From Sequoia sempervirens (Eukaryota; Streptophyta; Pinopsida; Cupressales; Cupressaceae): 64,000 nt of DNA. Of this stretch, positions 24,236 through 37,230 are shown piece after piece. Numbering within the stretch: position 1 is the first letter of the stretch; every line of letters begins with the position of its first letter. The notes beneath the pieces are model-generated. The model had not been told where the DNA came from, did no database searches, and worked only from the letters and a program-made list of their open reading frames with translations. The DNA lies in NCBI GenBank assembly GCA_007258455.2, contig VDFB02187633.1:1-64000 (forward strand), read 5' to 3'. The position numbers and the translations under genes are program-made.

Positions 24236-25521
24236 CTATCATCTCTCTATTTCTCTTTGCCTCTCTCTCTCTCCCTATATATAGATCCCTCTCTATCTCT
24301 ATCTCAATATCTCTCTGTCACTCACACACACACTCCCTATTTCTCCCTCCCTATATTTACCTCTATATATTTCTCTTACTCTCTCACACACAAACTCCCT
24401 ATTTTTCCCTCCCTATATTTGCCTCTCCCAGGCTCCCTCTATCTCTCTCTCCCTCTCTCCCTCTCTCTCTCTATTACTTATCTCTATCACCTTCTTTATC
24501 TCTCACTCTTCCCCCCTCTATCTCTATCTTCCCATCTCTCCCTCTCCCTCACTCTTTATATATCATTATCTCTATCTCTCCCACTTATTCACTCAATCTC
24601 TCCCTCCATCTCACCTACTATCTCTATATCCCTCTCTACCTATCTCATATCACTTCCTATATCTTTATCTTGCTCTCTCCAACTCCCCCTCTTTCATCGT
24701 CTCCCTCTTTTTGTCTCTATTTATCCCTCTCCCTCTTTGTCTCTCCTTCCATCTCTCCCTCTATATATTTATCTCTCTGTCTTTGTCTTTGATTCTCTGT
24801 ATCTCATCCCCTCTAGCAAGTTCCCAAGTTGTATCCATCTCTCTTCTCTCCTTTCTATCCCTATCTCACCCTCTTTCTATCTCTCCCTCCCCCTCTCTCC
24901 CCCTCTCTCCCCCTCTCTCCCTCTTTCTACATCTTTATACTTTTCCTCTCTCCTATCTCCTTTATTTTTCTCCTTCTTCTCCCTCCCTCTCTATATATTT
25001 ATACATAACTATCGCCCCCTCTCTCTCTTATGTGCGCGCACACACACACACACACACACTCCTTATTTCTCCCTCCCTATCTCTACCTCTATCTCTATAT
25101 CTATCTCTTTACCTCTCTATCTCTATCTCTCCATATTTCTTCTTTCATCACTCCCTCTATCTCTATCTTATTGTCTCTCCATATCTATCTACCCCTATAT
25201 CTTTCCATCTCTACCTCTCATATATCACTCCTTATATCTTTGTCTTTCTATCTCTCCCTCTCTCTCCCCCTTTCTCTCCATCTCTATATGTTTACGTCTT
25301 CCATATCTATCCACCCCTCTATCTTCCCTCTCTATTTATCTCCCTCTCCTCTCCATATCCTTCTCCTCCATCTCCATCTCCATTTCCATTTTCATTTCCA
25401 TTTTCATTTCCATCTCTATCTCTATCTCCTTATCCCTTTGTCTCTCTCTCTTGCTCTTCTCCTTATACCTCTCCCTCTTTCCATCCCTACCTCTCCCTCT
25501 CTCTCCCTCTCTCCCTATTTG
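24236..25521. repeat. 1.3-kb pyrimidine-only (CT-rich) tract
   Basis: Nearly every base is C or T, with scattered TATATA, (CA)n runs at about 24321, 24386 and 25040, and an ACTCCCTATTTCTCCCTCCCT motif recurring at about 24330, 24395 and 25060. CTCTCTATCTCT is the basic unit. The long open frames here (Ser/Leu/Pro/Tyr-rich, up to 421 codons, on three frames) are by-products of the repeat. The (CA)n-plus-motif blocks show a larger period within the tract. Confidence 0.9.
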
Positions 25522-26247
25522 AAGCATAACATGAGCTTATTGGTAATGAAGCTTGATTATCTTCCTGATTTAGAGGTTTTGTTTTAGTTGTGTGTAGATC
25601 CTTGTAAGTGGATGCATAATTGATTTGAAGTTGTCACTTTTCCATTGAAATTTGAGACTTTTGTTGCACAAACAACATCATTTTACAAATGGACTACCAA
25701 TTGACCTCATGTATACTGCACAAATGTATACAAAACATAGACCAAAATTTTCCCTAATTTGCCTTCCACATTTCTTCGGCATACCCATTGCACACAAAAG
25801 TGCGATTGCTAGTTTATCAATATATAAGCAAAACAAAGTACAAAACAAAATGGTAGAGAACAAGTGACCTTATTTGATGTCAATGCACTCCGAATCATTT
25901 AAACACTTCACAAATTATCTTAATTTTAACTCTTTACTCACTCATAAAACATATAAATTGTTAATCTAAATTCATTTAGAATTCTTCCAACCTATTCTAA
26001 AATTTGTCTCTAGAATTGTATTTTTTCCTTAAAACCCATAAAACAACAACTAAAAGAACTAAAAAAAGACAAAAAATAACTTGAAGTCACACAATAGTCA
26101 AAACTTGCCTTTACTTTTTTAGTTGTTTTTCTATCCATTGCTAATCCTATGCTCAACCATACCTTAAATTAATAACCATAATAATATAGCAGTGTGATAT
26201 ATTGTTGATATATCTCCACTTTGATACGGAGGCATGCGAGAAAAAGA
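25522..26247. other. AT-rich stretch, no gene recognised
   Basis: Short open frames on both strands (25652-25867) have no recognisable domain. It leads into a less AT-rich block at 26220. No helicase motif resumes here after the pyrimidine tract. Confidence 0.4.
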
Positions 26248-26718
26248 TGACAGATGCCGGTGAGAATAGCGGCACTCCAAGTCTGATCAGAAATAAGACA
26301 TCTCTAAAAATAGTTACGTTTCCATCGAGTAAAATAAAAGAAAAATTTGTTCAGGTCGCAGAAGGCGAGTGGTTTGGCGTCATTATTACACATATTAATT
26401 GTTTTTACGGTTGATTACGTTTAGCGACACTCACCGGGAGCTCCGATGATATTTCTTTTCCGGCGGACCGGCGACTCGTTTTGCCCGTGGAGAAGAAGAG
26501 CAGCGAAATCTACGACGACGGAATCATCGACAAAGTTGACGGCCACGGTTTATATCAGCCAAGAAAATCAGCAAACCCTGGTGCAAATCTTGTGAAGCTG
26601 GAGGTGCTGCGATCTAATTCAGTTAAGGTGATGACGATGCCTGCCATTCTTACCGTCTACAACAAATATACTACAATTTGTGTAATTATTTTGTTAGATT
26701 TAGCGCTTTTTGTGCTGT
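26248..26718 (+). CDS. Possible host-gene first exon, function unknown
   Basis: One plus frame is open from ATG 26248 (MTDAGENSGTPSLIRN) to 26718 except for a TGA at 26412-26414. After it the frame reads through FPADRRLVLPVEKKSSEIY and DKVDGHGLYQPRK, with gene-like composition, up to SNSVK. GTGATG at 26626 could be a splice donor there. Base composition is clearly less AT-rich than on the left. I recognise no domain. It could equally be an old gene fragment carried by a transposon. The in-frame TGA argues against one intact exon. Confidence 0.25.
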
Positions 26719-28560
26719 AGATTTAAATTATTATGCTGTAGATTAAATTTGCTGTGCGCTGTGTTTGAATCCGTGGATTTTGCCCTCTGTTTACTAGTCG
26801 ATGTGTCGATAACACTTAGCTGTGAGTTGGACCAGCACTTGTATGTGTCGGGGTTTAGTGGCATTTTGTTATGGCTTGCGACATAGTTGTGTAGTTTTGA
26901 GTTAATCTTACGTTGTCACAAAATTTGGCTGTGCGTCGGATAATTTTTTAACGAGTTTGTTTCGAATGCTGGCTATTTTGTAAGAGTTCGGGATAAAATT
27001 TAGCGAGTGCCTGTAAATCCTTGTCGTAGGCAGGGTTGATGCTGGTTGCGCTCCGTTCGTAGTTGTATTTCGCTACATGCGGCTGCGGAGAGCGTACGTC
27101 TTGTGTTCGAGTCCGTGGCCGTAGAATAATGGGGTTTTGGCTGCGTATTTGTAGCTCAGGCCTCTGTTTTAGCGAAATAGGAACTTTAAATTGATATATT
27201 TGCAGTCGAGGCCTTTGTTTTAGCGAAATAAGAATTGTAATTGCTTTATTTTCTCGTTGTAAGCCTCGCCGCTGGTTTTTCCGGCGCGCGTCAGCGGAAA
27301 TGACGTTAAGTTTTCCTCGAGGCTGTGGAATCCTCTGGTTTTCTTCTGGTAGGGTATACAACGAGCATATTAAACGGCCAAATGACAGGAAACCACGTGA
27401 GTCGATATTAACTTCAAAGCTTCGAGCTACAACTTGCAAAGAAGTTTACATCGGTGGGAGACCTGCGCGGACGGACGGTAGATTGGGGTGGATTTTAAGT
27501 GCGCAATCTTGCGGTGATGCCGTCAAAGCAAATTTAGAAAAAAGAAGCTGTAAATGCTGAATCGACCTTGAAGTCTAAGGAGGAATATAGTAGGCCTTAC
27601 TAGGTTGGTAAATATCGGGCAAGACCGGTTTTGCATTGTAAAAAATGCTCGGTGGAGGACTTAGATGCATTTTATTGTATAGTAGTGTAACCCCACATTT
27701 GCACAGATTAGCAGTAACCATTGTAGCTCGACAGTCGTCGACCCATTTCGTTCTATAATCTGAGTAAATTGAAGCTCACGAAGACGGCTGAAAGTAAACA
27801 ACCAATATGTTGTTTGGTAATTGGTATTTTGGATATCCCAAATAACAAACAACGTGCTCGCTATTTAAGCTCTTCTCACGGAGACTGCTGAAAGTAAACA
27901 ACCTACATGTCGTTTGCTATTTGGTAATTTGGATGTCCCAGAAAACAAACAATGTGCTGGCTGTTTGAACTCTTACCACGGCGACTGGCAATGTTTGCGA
28001 GAGTTTTAAGTACGTAGATTTTCATTTTCGAACTCTCATTCTCCTCACTATACAATGTTAATCGTAGCAGGAGTTTTGTGACATTTACCATAGTCAAAAT
28101 GTGCCACGCTATATTGCATGAAACTCTGTCCTGCCATACGCTTTCTTGGCTTGGGAGCATTTCCAAAACTGAAACTGTACAAACATGTTAAGCACTACTA
28201 GAAATCTTTCTTGCGACTTTCTTAAAAACAGAAAAGAATTGTGTATCCTGCAAATTATTTGCACCGATGGAATGGTGCAAATGCAATTCCACATAGTTGG
28301 AGTGGATCCGCACAGCTTGGTATGGTGTATAATTTGTCGGACTGGCATTTCCTAGATAGAAATGCTTTCACAAGTGCATTTGTATCTTTCTTTATGGTGT
28401 TCAATGCAAAGAAATAGTTACAACTTACAACAATCCATTGTACTTGAACAGTGAGCAATGGTCAGGTATAAGGGAAATATTGGTATTTTGGAGCTAAATT
28501 CTCGTCAATCACATTCGCCTATTTCATAGATGATGTTGCTATGTAATTATTAAGCTGGAT
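26719..28560. other. Moderate-GC non-coding stretch (intron-like)
   Basis: It is T/G-rich on the plus strand, like a plant intron or 5' region. The minus frame 27439-26948 (163 codons, Arg/Gln/Pro-rich) has no recognisable domain and I treat it as chance. Contains the 100-bp duplication at 27770-27985. Confidence 0.35.
27770..27985. repeat. Tandem duplication, about 100-bp period
   Basis: GCTGAAAGTAAACAACC at 27787 and 27887, each followed by ATGT(T/C)GTTTG, TTTGGTAATT, GGAT(A/G)TCCCA, and AACAAACAA(C/T)GTGCT. Copies differ by scattered substitutions and a short indel. Confidence 0.8.
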
Positions 28561-31330
28561 TGAGTTTGCAGTTGTGGTCCAGTGGTCAAGCTGAGTGTTG
28601 GCTCAGGCAAGACTGCCATTCACCTGCCACAAGGTCTTTGGTGGTCTCCCGGGAGAAAATAAAGTTAGTAGCAATGGGGGGTGCTGGGATTCATGCTGCT
28701 GAATCGCAACCACTAACCATGCTTGTATATGCGTCAATTTTCCTAAGCAAAAAAAACTATAGTAGGAGCCAGTGTATGCGATTGAGCAAGATGAATATCA
28801 TCATCGCGAAGCCTTAGATTTTGTATTAAGAATGCATAAACAGGGGAACACTTCCTGAATTATAACCTAGTTTACCATTTACCATTTCACTTCATTTCAA
28901 TGTAAGCATTTGTTTTGTTTTTGTCTCTGCTTTCGGTCTAAACTTTGGATTGAGTGATAATATTTGACAGAATGGGATTTTGTTAAAATTGTTTGTGTAA
29001 GATATTGTACATATACTTGAAACTGGTTATGAAAGTGTTTTGTAATGTATGAGGGGTGACATGTAAATTGCAGGATTCTCTCAATCTGATTGCATGTATG
29101 TTTGGATTTGAGGATGGATTGGCACTTATAGATCTCTGCAGATTATTCAGCAATTGTTTTAGCTGGCAGAACATACAGGCCAGTTGAATGCTCGCTTCAC
29201 TGTTACAAACTTACAACATACTTTTAGAAGCCTGCGATTGCAACTATCATCAATCCTAATACATTGATTGCTATAGAAGTCAAATGGTCACTATGTTTGC
29301 TAAGTTTACTTGTTAACATAGAATGCAGTAATTGTACGGGATTAATTATACACACAAAGCTCATCAATACTATGTTCTGAGTGAATGGATACTAGGGTTT
29401 TTCAATTTTGCGTATAATTTGTGAATTAAGTATGCTTGTCAATAAGATCAGATTGCTTTGCACTGTTCTTTTATTAAAGGTATTCCTTCAAATTGTTTTC
29501 CCACTGAATAAAAGAGTAATTCAAACTGTAAAGATTTTTTAGCATGACATGAATATGGATAGCTAGAGTCAATAGCCCACTAAAATTTGATCTTTATTTT
29601 TATTTTTACACCTGCTCCATAGCTACTTCTTATCCTGTCAGGGCAGCACTGGTCTTGCTTGATTTAGCAAACCTGAAGGACTTGACTGCTCTACATAATT
29701 CCCTAATGAGAGGTTATCCAAATATCTAGACAGTCACAAGATTTTGACTCATAGATTTGGGTGAGAGGATAATTAAGTTTTGTCAAATGACATGCAAGCA
29801 TAGAAATAAGAAGGATTTATATCTGAGATAACTTAACCCTTAGGGATATTTTTTTGTGATAAGTAGAGGATGCTGAAGTATAAAATCATCATAAGAAAGA
29901 TAGTAATATTTCTTACAAGAGGATGTCTTGGTTTTAATATGTAAGTAGAGAATTCCATTTATTCTAATCTTAAGGTGAATTCAACTTTAAAGGTAACTCA
30001 AAATTAAGGAAAATAAATTTCAATATCTCATGTGATGAAGATGATCCGTAGATGGGTGCAATTTTTTATTAGAAAGACGCTTGTGATGATGCATATGAGT
30101 GCTGCTCATTGCAGGTATTTTATTTGTCTATTCTTCTATCAAGTTCTTCATCATTAATCAGCTTAGGGTACTCCACTCTTGCATTTAACTCATTTAGGTT
30201 GCTGTTTCTCGTCAAGATGGCCTGTATCAGCAACGATTTTTGTGCTATAGTTTTTCTCTAAGATAGCCTTCATCAGCATTATCGGTGTTTAGTCAATTCA
30301 ACATAAGCGGTTGTATGTTGTAATGGTCTATGTGTGTGTTTTTTGTCATTTGGGGTTTAGGCTATGATAAGACTATTAAGTTGGGGATTAATGTGTGCTC
30401 ACTGGAAGGTTATTGGGATTGTTTATAGGCATACAATCATAAAATCCTTAAGATCATGTGCTGATTTCTTTGTATATTTCAAAATCATTTGCTTTTCTGT
30501 TGGCATATTTTTCATGTGTTTTAGGGACCTATCAAGTACAAGAAGTTCCTTTACAACTTATTGATATTTTATAAGGAGTGAAACTGTGGGATTGTGTCAA
30601 TTTGATTTTCTTTCAGTCTTCTAAACTCTTTTGCTGACATAGTTTGTAGTGTTTTTGGTGACAGGAATGAGACCAAGTTTGATGGCATATTTTTTGTGTA
30701 TTTTAGTAACCTATCAAGTACAAGAAGTTCCTTTACAACTTATTGATATTATATAGGGAGTGAAGCCATAGGATTATTTCAATTTGATTTTCTTTCGGTC
30801 TTCTAAATTCTTTTGCTTTGTCGTGGACATGGTTTCCAGTATTTTTGGGACATTGATATTGTAGATCACAATTTTGTTCCTTCTAGTTGCTGGAAGTAGT
30901 AAACAATTGTTTTATTGGATAAAATATTTGCCTCAAGATGTTGGTCTATATCATAGAGTAGGAAGGATTGAGCAATGGAGCAGAAATATTATTTTCAATA
31001 GGTGCTTTATGTAATTAGTAACGGCATCAATGTGTGCATGTTAACTCATTGGTGTTGTCTGCCTGGCATTGGAGCAATTTTGACTGCATAAAAGAGTGTA
31101 ACAGGAGTACTTCAATTGTAGATATTAGTCCCATTTTATGTCTGTATATTGCTTATAGCTTTGTTTCTTTTCTGGCAGGTTAAGGTGATTATTAACTTCT
31201 TTATTGGAGCAACTTAATACACACCGAGAAGGATCAAACAATGGAAGAGTAGGGAATGCACTCTTTTGACTAGTGTATGGGATTGAAATGAGGACTTGAT
31301 TATCTAGTCCAATTTGACAGGGAAATTTAA
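28561..31330. other. Non-coding stretch, intron-like
   Basis: T-rich with no long conserved frame. Around 28575-28650 TGGTCCAGTGGTCAAG resembles a tRNA A box, followed by CCACAAGGTC and GGTCTCCCGGG about 60-75 bp on; this could be the remains of a tRNA-derived SINE, with low confidence. The 182-bp duplication at 30501-30852 is the only other structure. Confidence 0.35.
30501..30852. repeat. Tandem duplication, about 182-bp period
   Basis: GGCATATTTTT, then ACCTATCAAGTACAAGAAG, TTCCTTTACAACTTATTGAT, TCAATTTGATTTTCTTTC and GTCTTCTAAA occur in order in both copies (starting at about 30501 and 30683). Confidence 0.85.
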
Positions 31331-31420
31331 ATGGATTGTGAATCACAATTGAAGGTGGGCCAATATGTAGAAATATGCAAGTGGGAGGGACGATCATCTT
31401 GTTCATGGGTAGAAGCAAAG
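31331..31420 (+). CDS. Possible Agenet/Tudor-like exon fragment
   Basis: ATG at 31331 opens MDCESQLKVGQYVEICKWEG, followed by SCSWVEAK, then a GTTATA that could be a donor at about 31420. Plant Agenet domains start with a similar F/LKVGxxVEV..xxG..G.W..A.V pattern and bind histone or other protein tails. Only about 30 codons match, so this is a suggestion. The following codons (VIFSTSLYG) may be read-through into an intron. No second Agenet repeat was seen downstream before the gypsy relic. Confidence 0.3.
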
Positions 31421-32059
31421 GTTATATTTTCAACTTCTTTGTATGGAACTATTTATTCAGATATATTTGAATTTTCACATGTCTTGTATTTCTTGTTAGT
31501 AGTTACAAACTTACAATATTTTATTTGAGTGCATTTGTTCATTTTAAATTTAATTTAGGTCATAGACAATTCCTGCAAAAGCATGCAATTTATTTTACAT
31601 TATAAAACAATAATGGTACATGTGAGTGTACATTAGATGGAAACTTAGAAGTCATATCAAAGTTCTCTCCCAACTTAGAAAACTAGGGTTAACATGTACT
31701 TTGGCATCCATATTTTAAGAGTAAATATCTCCTCTAAAAGCATCCAGTTTGCCACAAAATAAGCAGCTAATGTTCCTAGAAGTTTGCTGTTAGGAGAAGT
31801 GATAATAATTTCTGTGTAAATATTAGATCCACAATACAATTATAGTTAAGGGGCATGTGTTGCTGTGGTGGGATGATGCCCAAACGTACAGATAATGATA
31901 GGGGAAGGAGAAGATTCACAATTGGGACAAGATGTTTGCCATGCTAAAGGCGAAGTTCTTGCTCGTGCATTACTAGATTTTGTTAAGGAAGCCGCAGAGC
32001 TTGAAAAAGGAGATGAGTGTGAAGGAGTTCTACTAGTTGGCTATTCGTGCTGTTCACAC
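31421..32059. other. Spacer with an unassigned 75-codon frame
   Basis: The plus frame from 31895 (MIGEGEDSQLGQDV) is Glu-rich and leads into the gypsy relic. It could be the gag N-terminus or unrelated host sequence. The rest is AT-rich with no recognised gene. Confidence 0.3.
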
Positions 32060-35000
32060 GGAAGTTGGTGCATAGAAAGTTGCAAGGTATGTGAATTGGT
32101 TGTGACTAGCCATCTAAGATAAGTTTGGAATGATAACTCCGATGTCCATGGAGGAAGCCTATTATGGCATGTTGAAGGCAAAGGAGAGGTTGTTGCAAAG
32201 AAACAAGGTGCAAGGCAAGGAAAAATTTGCGCATGGAAGCATGATGTGCAATGACAAGGCAACATTAGCGGAAGTGTACAAAGGAGAAGCCAACATATTG
32301 CAAGGTCAGGAGGATGCGCCGAGGAGAAAGGAATCCTTTCAAGGAGAAGAATGTGGATGTGGAAGTAGTTTCTCTAGAGAATGCTTCAAATGTGGAGAAA
32401 CAAGGCACCATCCATTTGAGTGCTTGAAGGTGCAACAAAGTGGCATTGCATGAAGAAGGGAAGTGAGCAACCATGTTGCTCAAGTTTGGGAAGTAGTGTG
32501 TCAATTAATGGTGTAGAGAAATTGGAGGGTGGAGAAGCACTTGTGATGAAGCGCATATTGTTGAAGCCAACGAAGAAGTAGAACATGATGGCACAAAGGA
32601 AGAATCTCTTAAAGATCTTTTGCAAATTATGAGGGAAGTGTTGTAAGATGATTATTGATAGTGGTGGTATAGGTAATTTTGTTTTAGTAGAGATGATGGA
32701 GAAATTGGGCTTGAAGAGGATTGTGCATCTTACTCCATACAAGGTGTTGTTGTTGTTGAAGAGACACCAGCTATTGGTGAACTAGTAGTACTAGTTTAGG
32801 TTCAAAAGTGATAGGTATGAAGATGAGGTCCTATGTAACATAATGCTGATGGATTGTTGCCATGGTTTGCTAGGTTGACCTTGGTAGAATGATAGGAAGG
32901 TGTTGCATGATGGATGCACAAATACATACACCTTGTGGTAGGATGGTCAAAAGTTTAAGTTTGCTCCTTTAGAGGACCAAGGTGTAGGAATGGAGAGTAT
33001 TCCAAGGGTGGTGTTGGTTTCAGGAAAGGAATTCTCAAAGGAAGTTAGGAAGGATCATTTATGTCTGGCACTCGTGTTGAAACTTGCACAGATAGAGAGC
33101 GTGCATTGTGTAATAGAAAAGATGTTGCCTGAATTGAAGGAGATACTAGGTCAATACAAGGATTTCATGTTGGAGGATGTGCTCGATGGATTGCCACCCA
33201 TGTTTGGCATCGGTCATGTGATGGATCTACTTCCTAGATCTAGCTTGCCAAATAAAGTGGCCTATATGATGATGCCATAAGAGAACAAGAAGCTAGGGAG
33301 CCAATTAGAAGAATTGCTTGCAAAGGGGTTGATTAGAGAGAGTTTGACCTTGTGGGTAACACATGTAGTGCTAACACCAAAAAGGATGGAGAGTGGAGGA
33401 TGTAAATCAACTCTAGGTCCATGAACAAAATCACCATTAAGTATAGGTTTTTGTTGTTGCACATTGATAACTTATTGGACTCATGAAGATCATCTTGAAG
33501 AGTGGCTTCCACCAAATTAGGATCAAGGAAGGTGACAAGTGGAAGATAATCTTCAAGACTAAGGATGGGTTGTATGAGTGGCTAGTGATGCCGTTTGGAA
33601 TAACAAATGTTCCTAGCACTTTCATGCAATTGATGGACTAGGTGTTGGAGCTATTCCTTGGTAAGTTTGTCATTGTATATTTGGATGACATCTTGATCTT
33701 TAGCAGGATGAAGGAAGAGTGCTTGGCGCACATAAGGAAAGTGTTGTAGTTGTTATATAAGGAGAAGTTGTTGGTGAATTTGAAGAAGCGTAGCTTCATG
33801 AAGATAGAGTTGGTGTACTTGGGACTTGTGATCCCCCAAGAGGGGTTGAAGATGGACCTTGAGAAGGTGAGGGCAATTGGCAAGTGGCCATCACTAAGGA
33901 GCACAATTGAGGCGTGAAGCTTTCATGGGTTGGCAAGCTTCTATAGCAAGTTTATTAGGAACTTTAGTGGGGTTTGTGCACCTATTTAGATACAATGAAG
34001 GGTGATAGTAAGGAGTTTGTTTGGACCATGGTGGCAAAGCATTGACTCCAATTATTGAAGGAGGTGATAGAACAACCAATGTGAGCATTGCTCAATTTCA
34101 ACAAAGTATTCAAAGTGGATTGCGATGCAGGTGGTGTAGTGGTTGGCACAATATTGAGTTAAGAAGACAAGACAATTGCATACTTTAGTGAGAAGCTGAA
34201 TGGCACACACAAGAGGCATTTGACGAATAATTAGTAGTTCTACGTGATCATACAAGTGTTGAAGAAGTAGAGCCACTATATGTTGTCAAGGAGTTTGTAT
34301 TATATATGGATCTTCATATGCTACAATTTATCAACAATTAAGACAAGCTAAATCAATGACACATGAAATGGGTAGAGTTCTTGCAAAGCTACTTATTTGT
34401 CCTAAATAACAAAGGTAGAAAGTCCAACAAGTTGTAGACTTGTTGAAGAGGAGATGTGTGTTGGTGAATTAGATGTGTGTGGGGTCCATGGGATCATGGG
34501 AGTTGATTTAATGAAATGTGCAAGATGTAGACTTGATAGAAACTTCGAGAATGTGTGCAAAGCATGTGGATGCTGACCAATCTTAGTGGTTGGAATATTT
34601 TTTGCAAGATAGACTATTTTCAAGGGTATGCAATTATGTATACCCAAGCGGTCAATGCATTAGTTTTTTTATCAAGGAGAAGCATGATGGAGGCTTGGTT
34701 GGTCATTTTGGCATCGGTAAGAATCTAAGATGATGGTGTAGTTGAACAAAGAGTATTATTTGCTGCATATGTCTATGGATGTGTGAAAATTTGTGCAAAG
34801 GTGTAGGATTTGCTAGTTGGAAAGGACAAAAGTTAGAATGTAGGTTTGTATCAACCTTTGCTAATTCCTAAGAGGCTACAAAACAATTGAGAATGGATTA
34901 TGTTCTTGGGTAGCTTAGAATGCAATGAGGCCATAATTCCATTGTGGTTGTGATGGATGGGTGGCACATTTTGTGGTATTCAAGCATACAAATGATGCCT

Positions 35001-35969
35001 TGTAGGTGGAAAACTTGTTCTTTAGCGATAGTGTGGTTGCACGAATTGCCACTCAACATTGTGTTGAGTAGGAATACAATTTGTGGGGCACTTTAGTGAA
35101 CACCATGGAAGAAGCTAAACACCCAATTGTAGTATAGTTCAACATATCATTTATAGATGGATTGGCAAACAAAGGTGGTCAATAGGAGCCTTAGAAACCT
35201 CTTGTGATGCTTGGTGGGAGAGTAGCTTGGATTTTGAGACTCAGTTTTGACACAAGTAGAATTCGCCTATAACAACTTAGTGAATCAAATCACTAGAAAG
35301 ATGCCATTCCTTATTGTTTATGGTTAGAGCTTGAGAGGAGTTGATTGCATGATATTCCAAAAGCACAAGCGAGAAGTGCAGAGGCGGAAGACTTAGTGAC
35401 GTATGTGTGATGTACACAAACAACTATGTATGTAGTTGGAGTAGACCGATATGAGATAAGGAGTATATGGATAAGAAAAGGAGAGAAGTGGAATTTCAAG
35501 TTGGTGACATGGTCCTAGCACATTTGCACAAGGAGTGGTTCCTAAGGGGAATGTACAAGTTGAAGTGGAAGAAGGTTAGGCCATGCAAAGTTTAGCAAAA
35601 AAATTGAGAAGAAAGTGTATGTGGTTGAGTTGCTAGAGGGGATAGATGCATTTCCTATTCAAAATGTTACAAATTTACTTTTATTTTGAGGGACAACTTG
35701 AGGTGTGAATGAAGGTGTATATATTGGAGTAGTGGATTGGAGAAGAGAATTCTTGGAGAAAGTATGAGAAATAGAGGTTGTGTTGGACACTAGAATCAAG
35801 AAAATATGTAGGAAGGAGTATAAGGAATATTTGGTCAAATGGAAGGGCAGAGAGGTTGAGGATACGACATGGTTGAATGCATTACAATTTGAGTATGGCA
35901 AGATTAGAAGAGAATTGATAGGAGCTGCAAGTGCAAGGGCACATAAATCATTTCTTCTTACCCAAAGTG
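32060..35969 (+). pseudogene. Ty3/gypsy chromovirus gag-pol relic
   Basis: In order: gag C-terminal part (MSMEEAYYGMLKAKERL) with zinc knuckle CFKCGETRHHPFEC at 32382-32423; protease start KMIIDSGGIGNFVL at about 32646; a linker ending DGQKFKFAPL; an RT region from about 32990 with YLDDILIF at 33678-33710 (YLDD at 33678-33689); RNase H and integrase pieces (GGLVGHFGIGKNL at about 34690; PLNIVLSRNT at about 35050); and a C-terminal chromodomain, YKEYLVKWKGREVEDTTWLN at about 35820-35880. Dozens of stops and frameshifts break it; the catalytic YLDD itself survives. No LTR pair was recognised. The chromodomain places it among chromoviruses. Confidence 0.85.
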
Positions 35970-36169
35970 TTTGACACATGGGCATTTGGGTGTAGAACAA
36001 ACTTGTAGAGTGTTGTACCCAAAACCAAAATTTTTGCTTCACTAAGGCATTTTGCTTAATTGAGTCATATTCTTGTTTGAGTGATGTCAAATGGTCGTTT
36101 TTGGGGTTTTCGAATATGGAGTTGGTGTTAGTACTATGTCAGTCTGTTGCTGAAGAGATTTAAGGAAAA

Positions 36170-37230
36170 TGAAAATTTGAACGAAAATCATCAAAATTTT
36201 CTCTCTCTGGAGAAGGGAGCACATTCTCAAATAGGCGCCCTATCTTTTAGGGGCCCAGATCCTGTTTTTAGGGTTTGTCACCTCCAGCAGACATTTGTCC
36301 GGCATCACGTCAGCTTCGCAGTGAGCTATCAAGCCTGTCAGACGGACCTGTTTTGTTTGAGCTACGGAAGGTACAGCGCAAATTGAGGCGAAAGCAAGAA
36401 TTGACTAACACTGGAGAAAAGCGCAGCTTTTCAAAATGGCGCCCATCTTTTTGAGGTGCCAAACGTAGGTTTTTGACTGAATGCCATCCAAGACGTTTAT
36501 CTCACATTTGTTCGAGCTTCGCGACGCATCCGTCAGAGGGTGAATCTGAGTTGTTGAAGCGCTTGAACTGGAAGTCAAACGTAGGGTCAAATCTTAGTTA
36601 GAATATCAGAGGAAAAAGCAAAGGAGCACATTTTGAGAAAGGCGCCTAAGCTTTTCAGGCCTTTAATGCTTTCTTTCTGATGATACCAGATGTTCAATGT
36701 GTCCGTGTTACGTTCAGCTTTCCGTTGCTTGTCTCCGTCAGATCAGAAGATGTCTCATCAGCCTGCAGTCGAGGTTTTTATATTATTTTTGTCGTTTCCA
36801 GAAATGGCTAAGTCTGGAATGAAAAGAGCAACTTTTGAAAGGGGCGTTCTTGTTTTTCACCCCTCAGATGACGTTTTTTGGGGAAATGTGCCTTTGCAGT
36901 TGTTATGCAGAATCAAGTTAGTTCCACAGTGAACCTGAGATCTAGTCCTGGAAGTTGATAAAACAGAAGTTATGAAGGATTTTGTTTTTCCCTTCGTTCG
37001 AGATACATAAGTTGAAATTTGACTAAGTCAGGGAAAAAGCGCAGCTTTTCAAAAAGGCGCTTGGATTTTTGAGCCTTCAGATGTCAGTTTTATGGTTTCT
37101 AGTCTCAAGATAGCTTTTGATCAGCTTTTACTTAGCTTCGCAATGCACCTGTCAGCCAGTCAATCAGAGAAGTCAGTCAACCAGTGTCAGAGGATGAACA
37201 GAGGTCCCGGCAGAGGTTTTAGCTTAAATT
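36170..37230. repeat. Five diverged tandem repeats of about 205 bp
   Basis: A core like AAAAGCGCAGCTTTTCAAAA followed by TGGCGCC..TCTTTTTGAGG and then CAGATG/TTTT recurs at about 36210, 36415, 36615, 36820 and 37030. Each core is followed by a variable part with CTTCGC..GC..CCGTCAG. Copies are diverged, yet GGCG or GGCGC in the core is kept in all. Confidence 0.7.

Noticed and set aside
24217..25587. Open frames of up to 421 codons rich in Ser, Leu, Pro and Tyr
   Set aside because: Direct products of the CT-repeat tract; open in three overlapping frames at once and without domains.
26948..27439. 163-codon Arg/Gln-rich minus-strand frame
   Set aside because: No recognised domain, and the plus strand here looks like intron or leader; probably chance in a stop-poor stretch.
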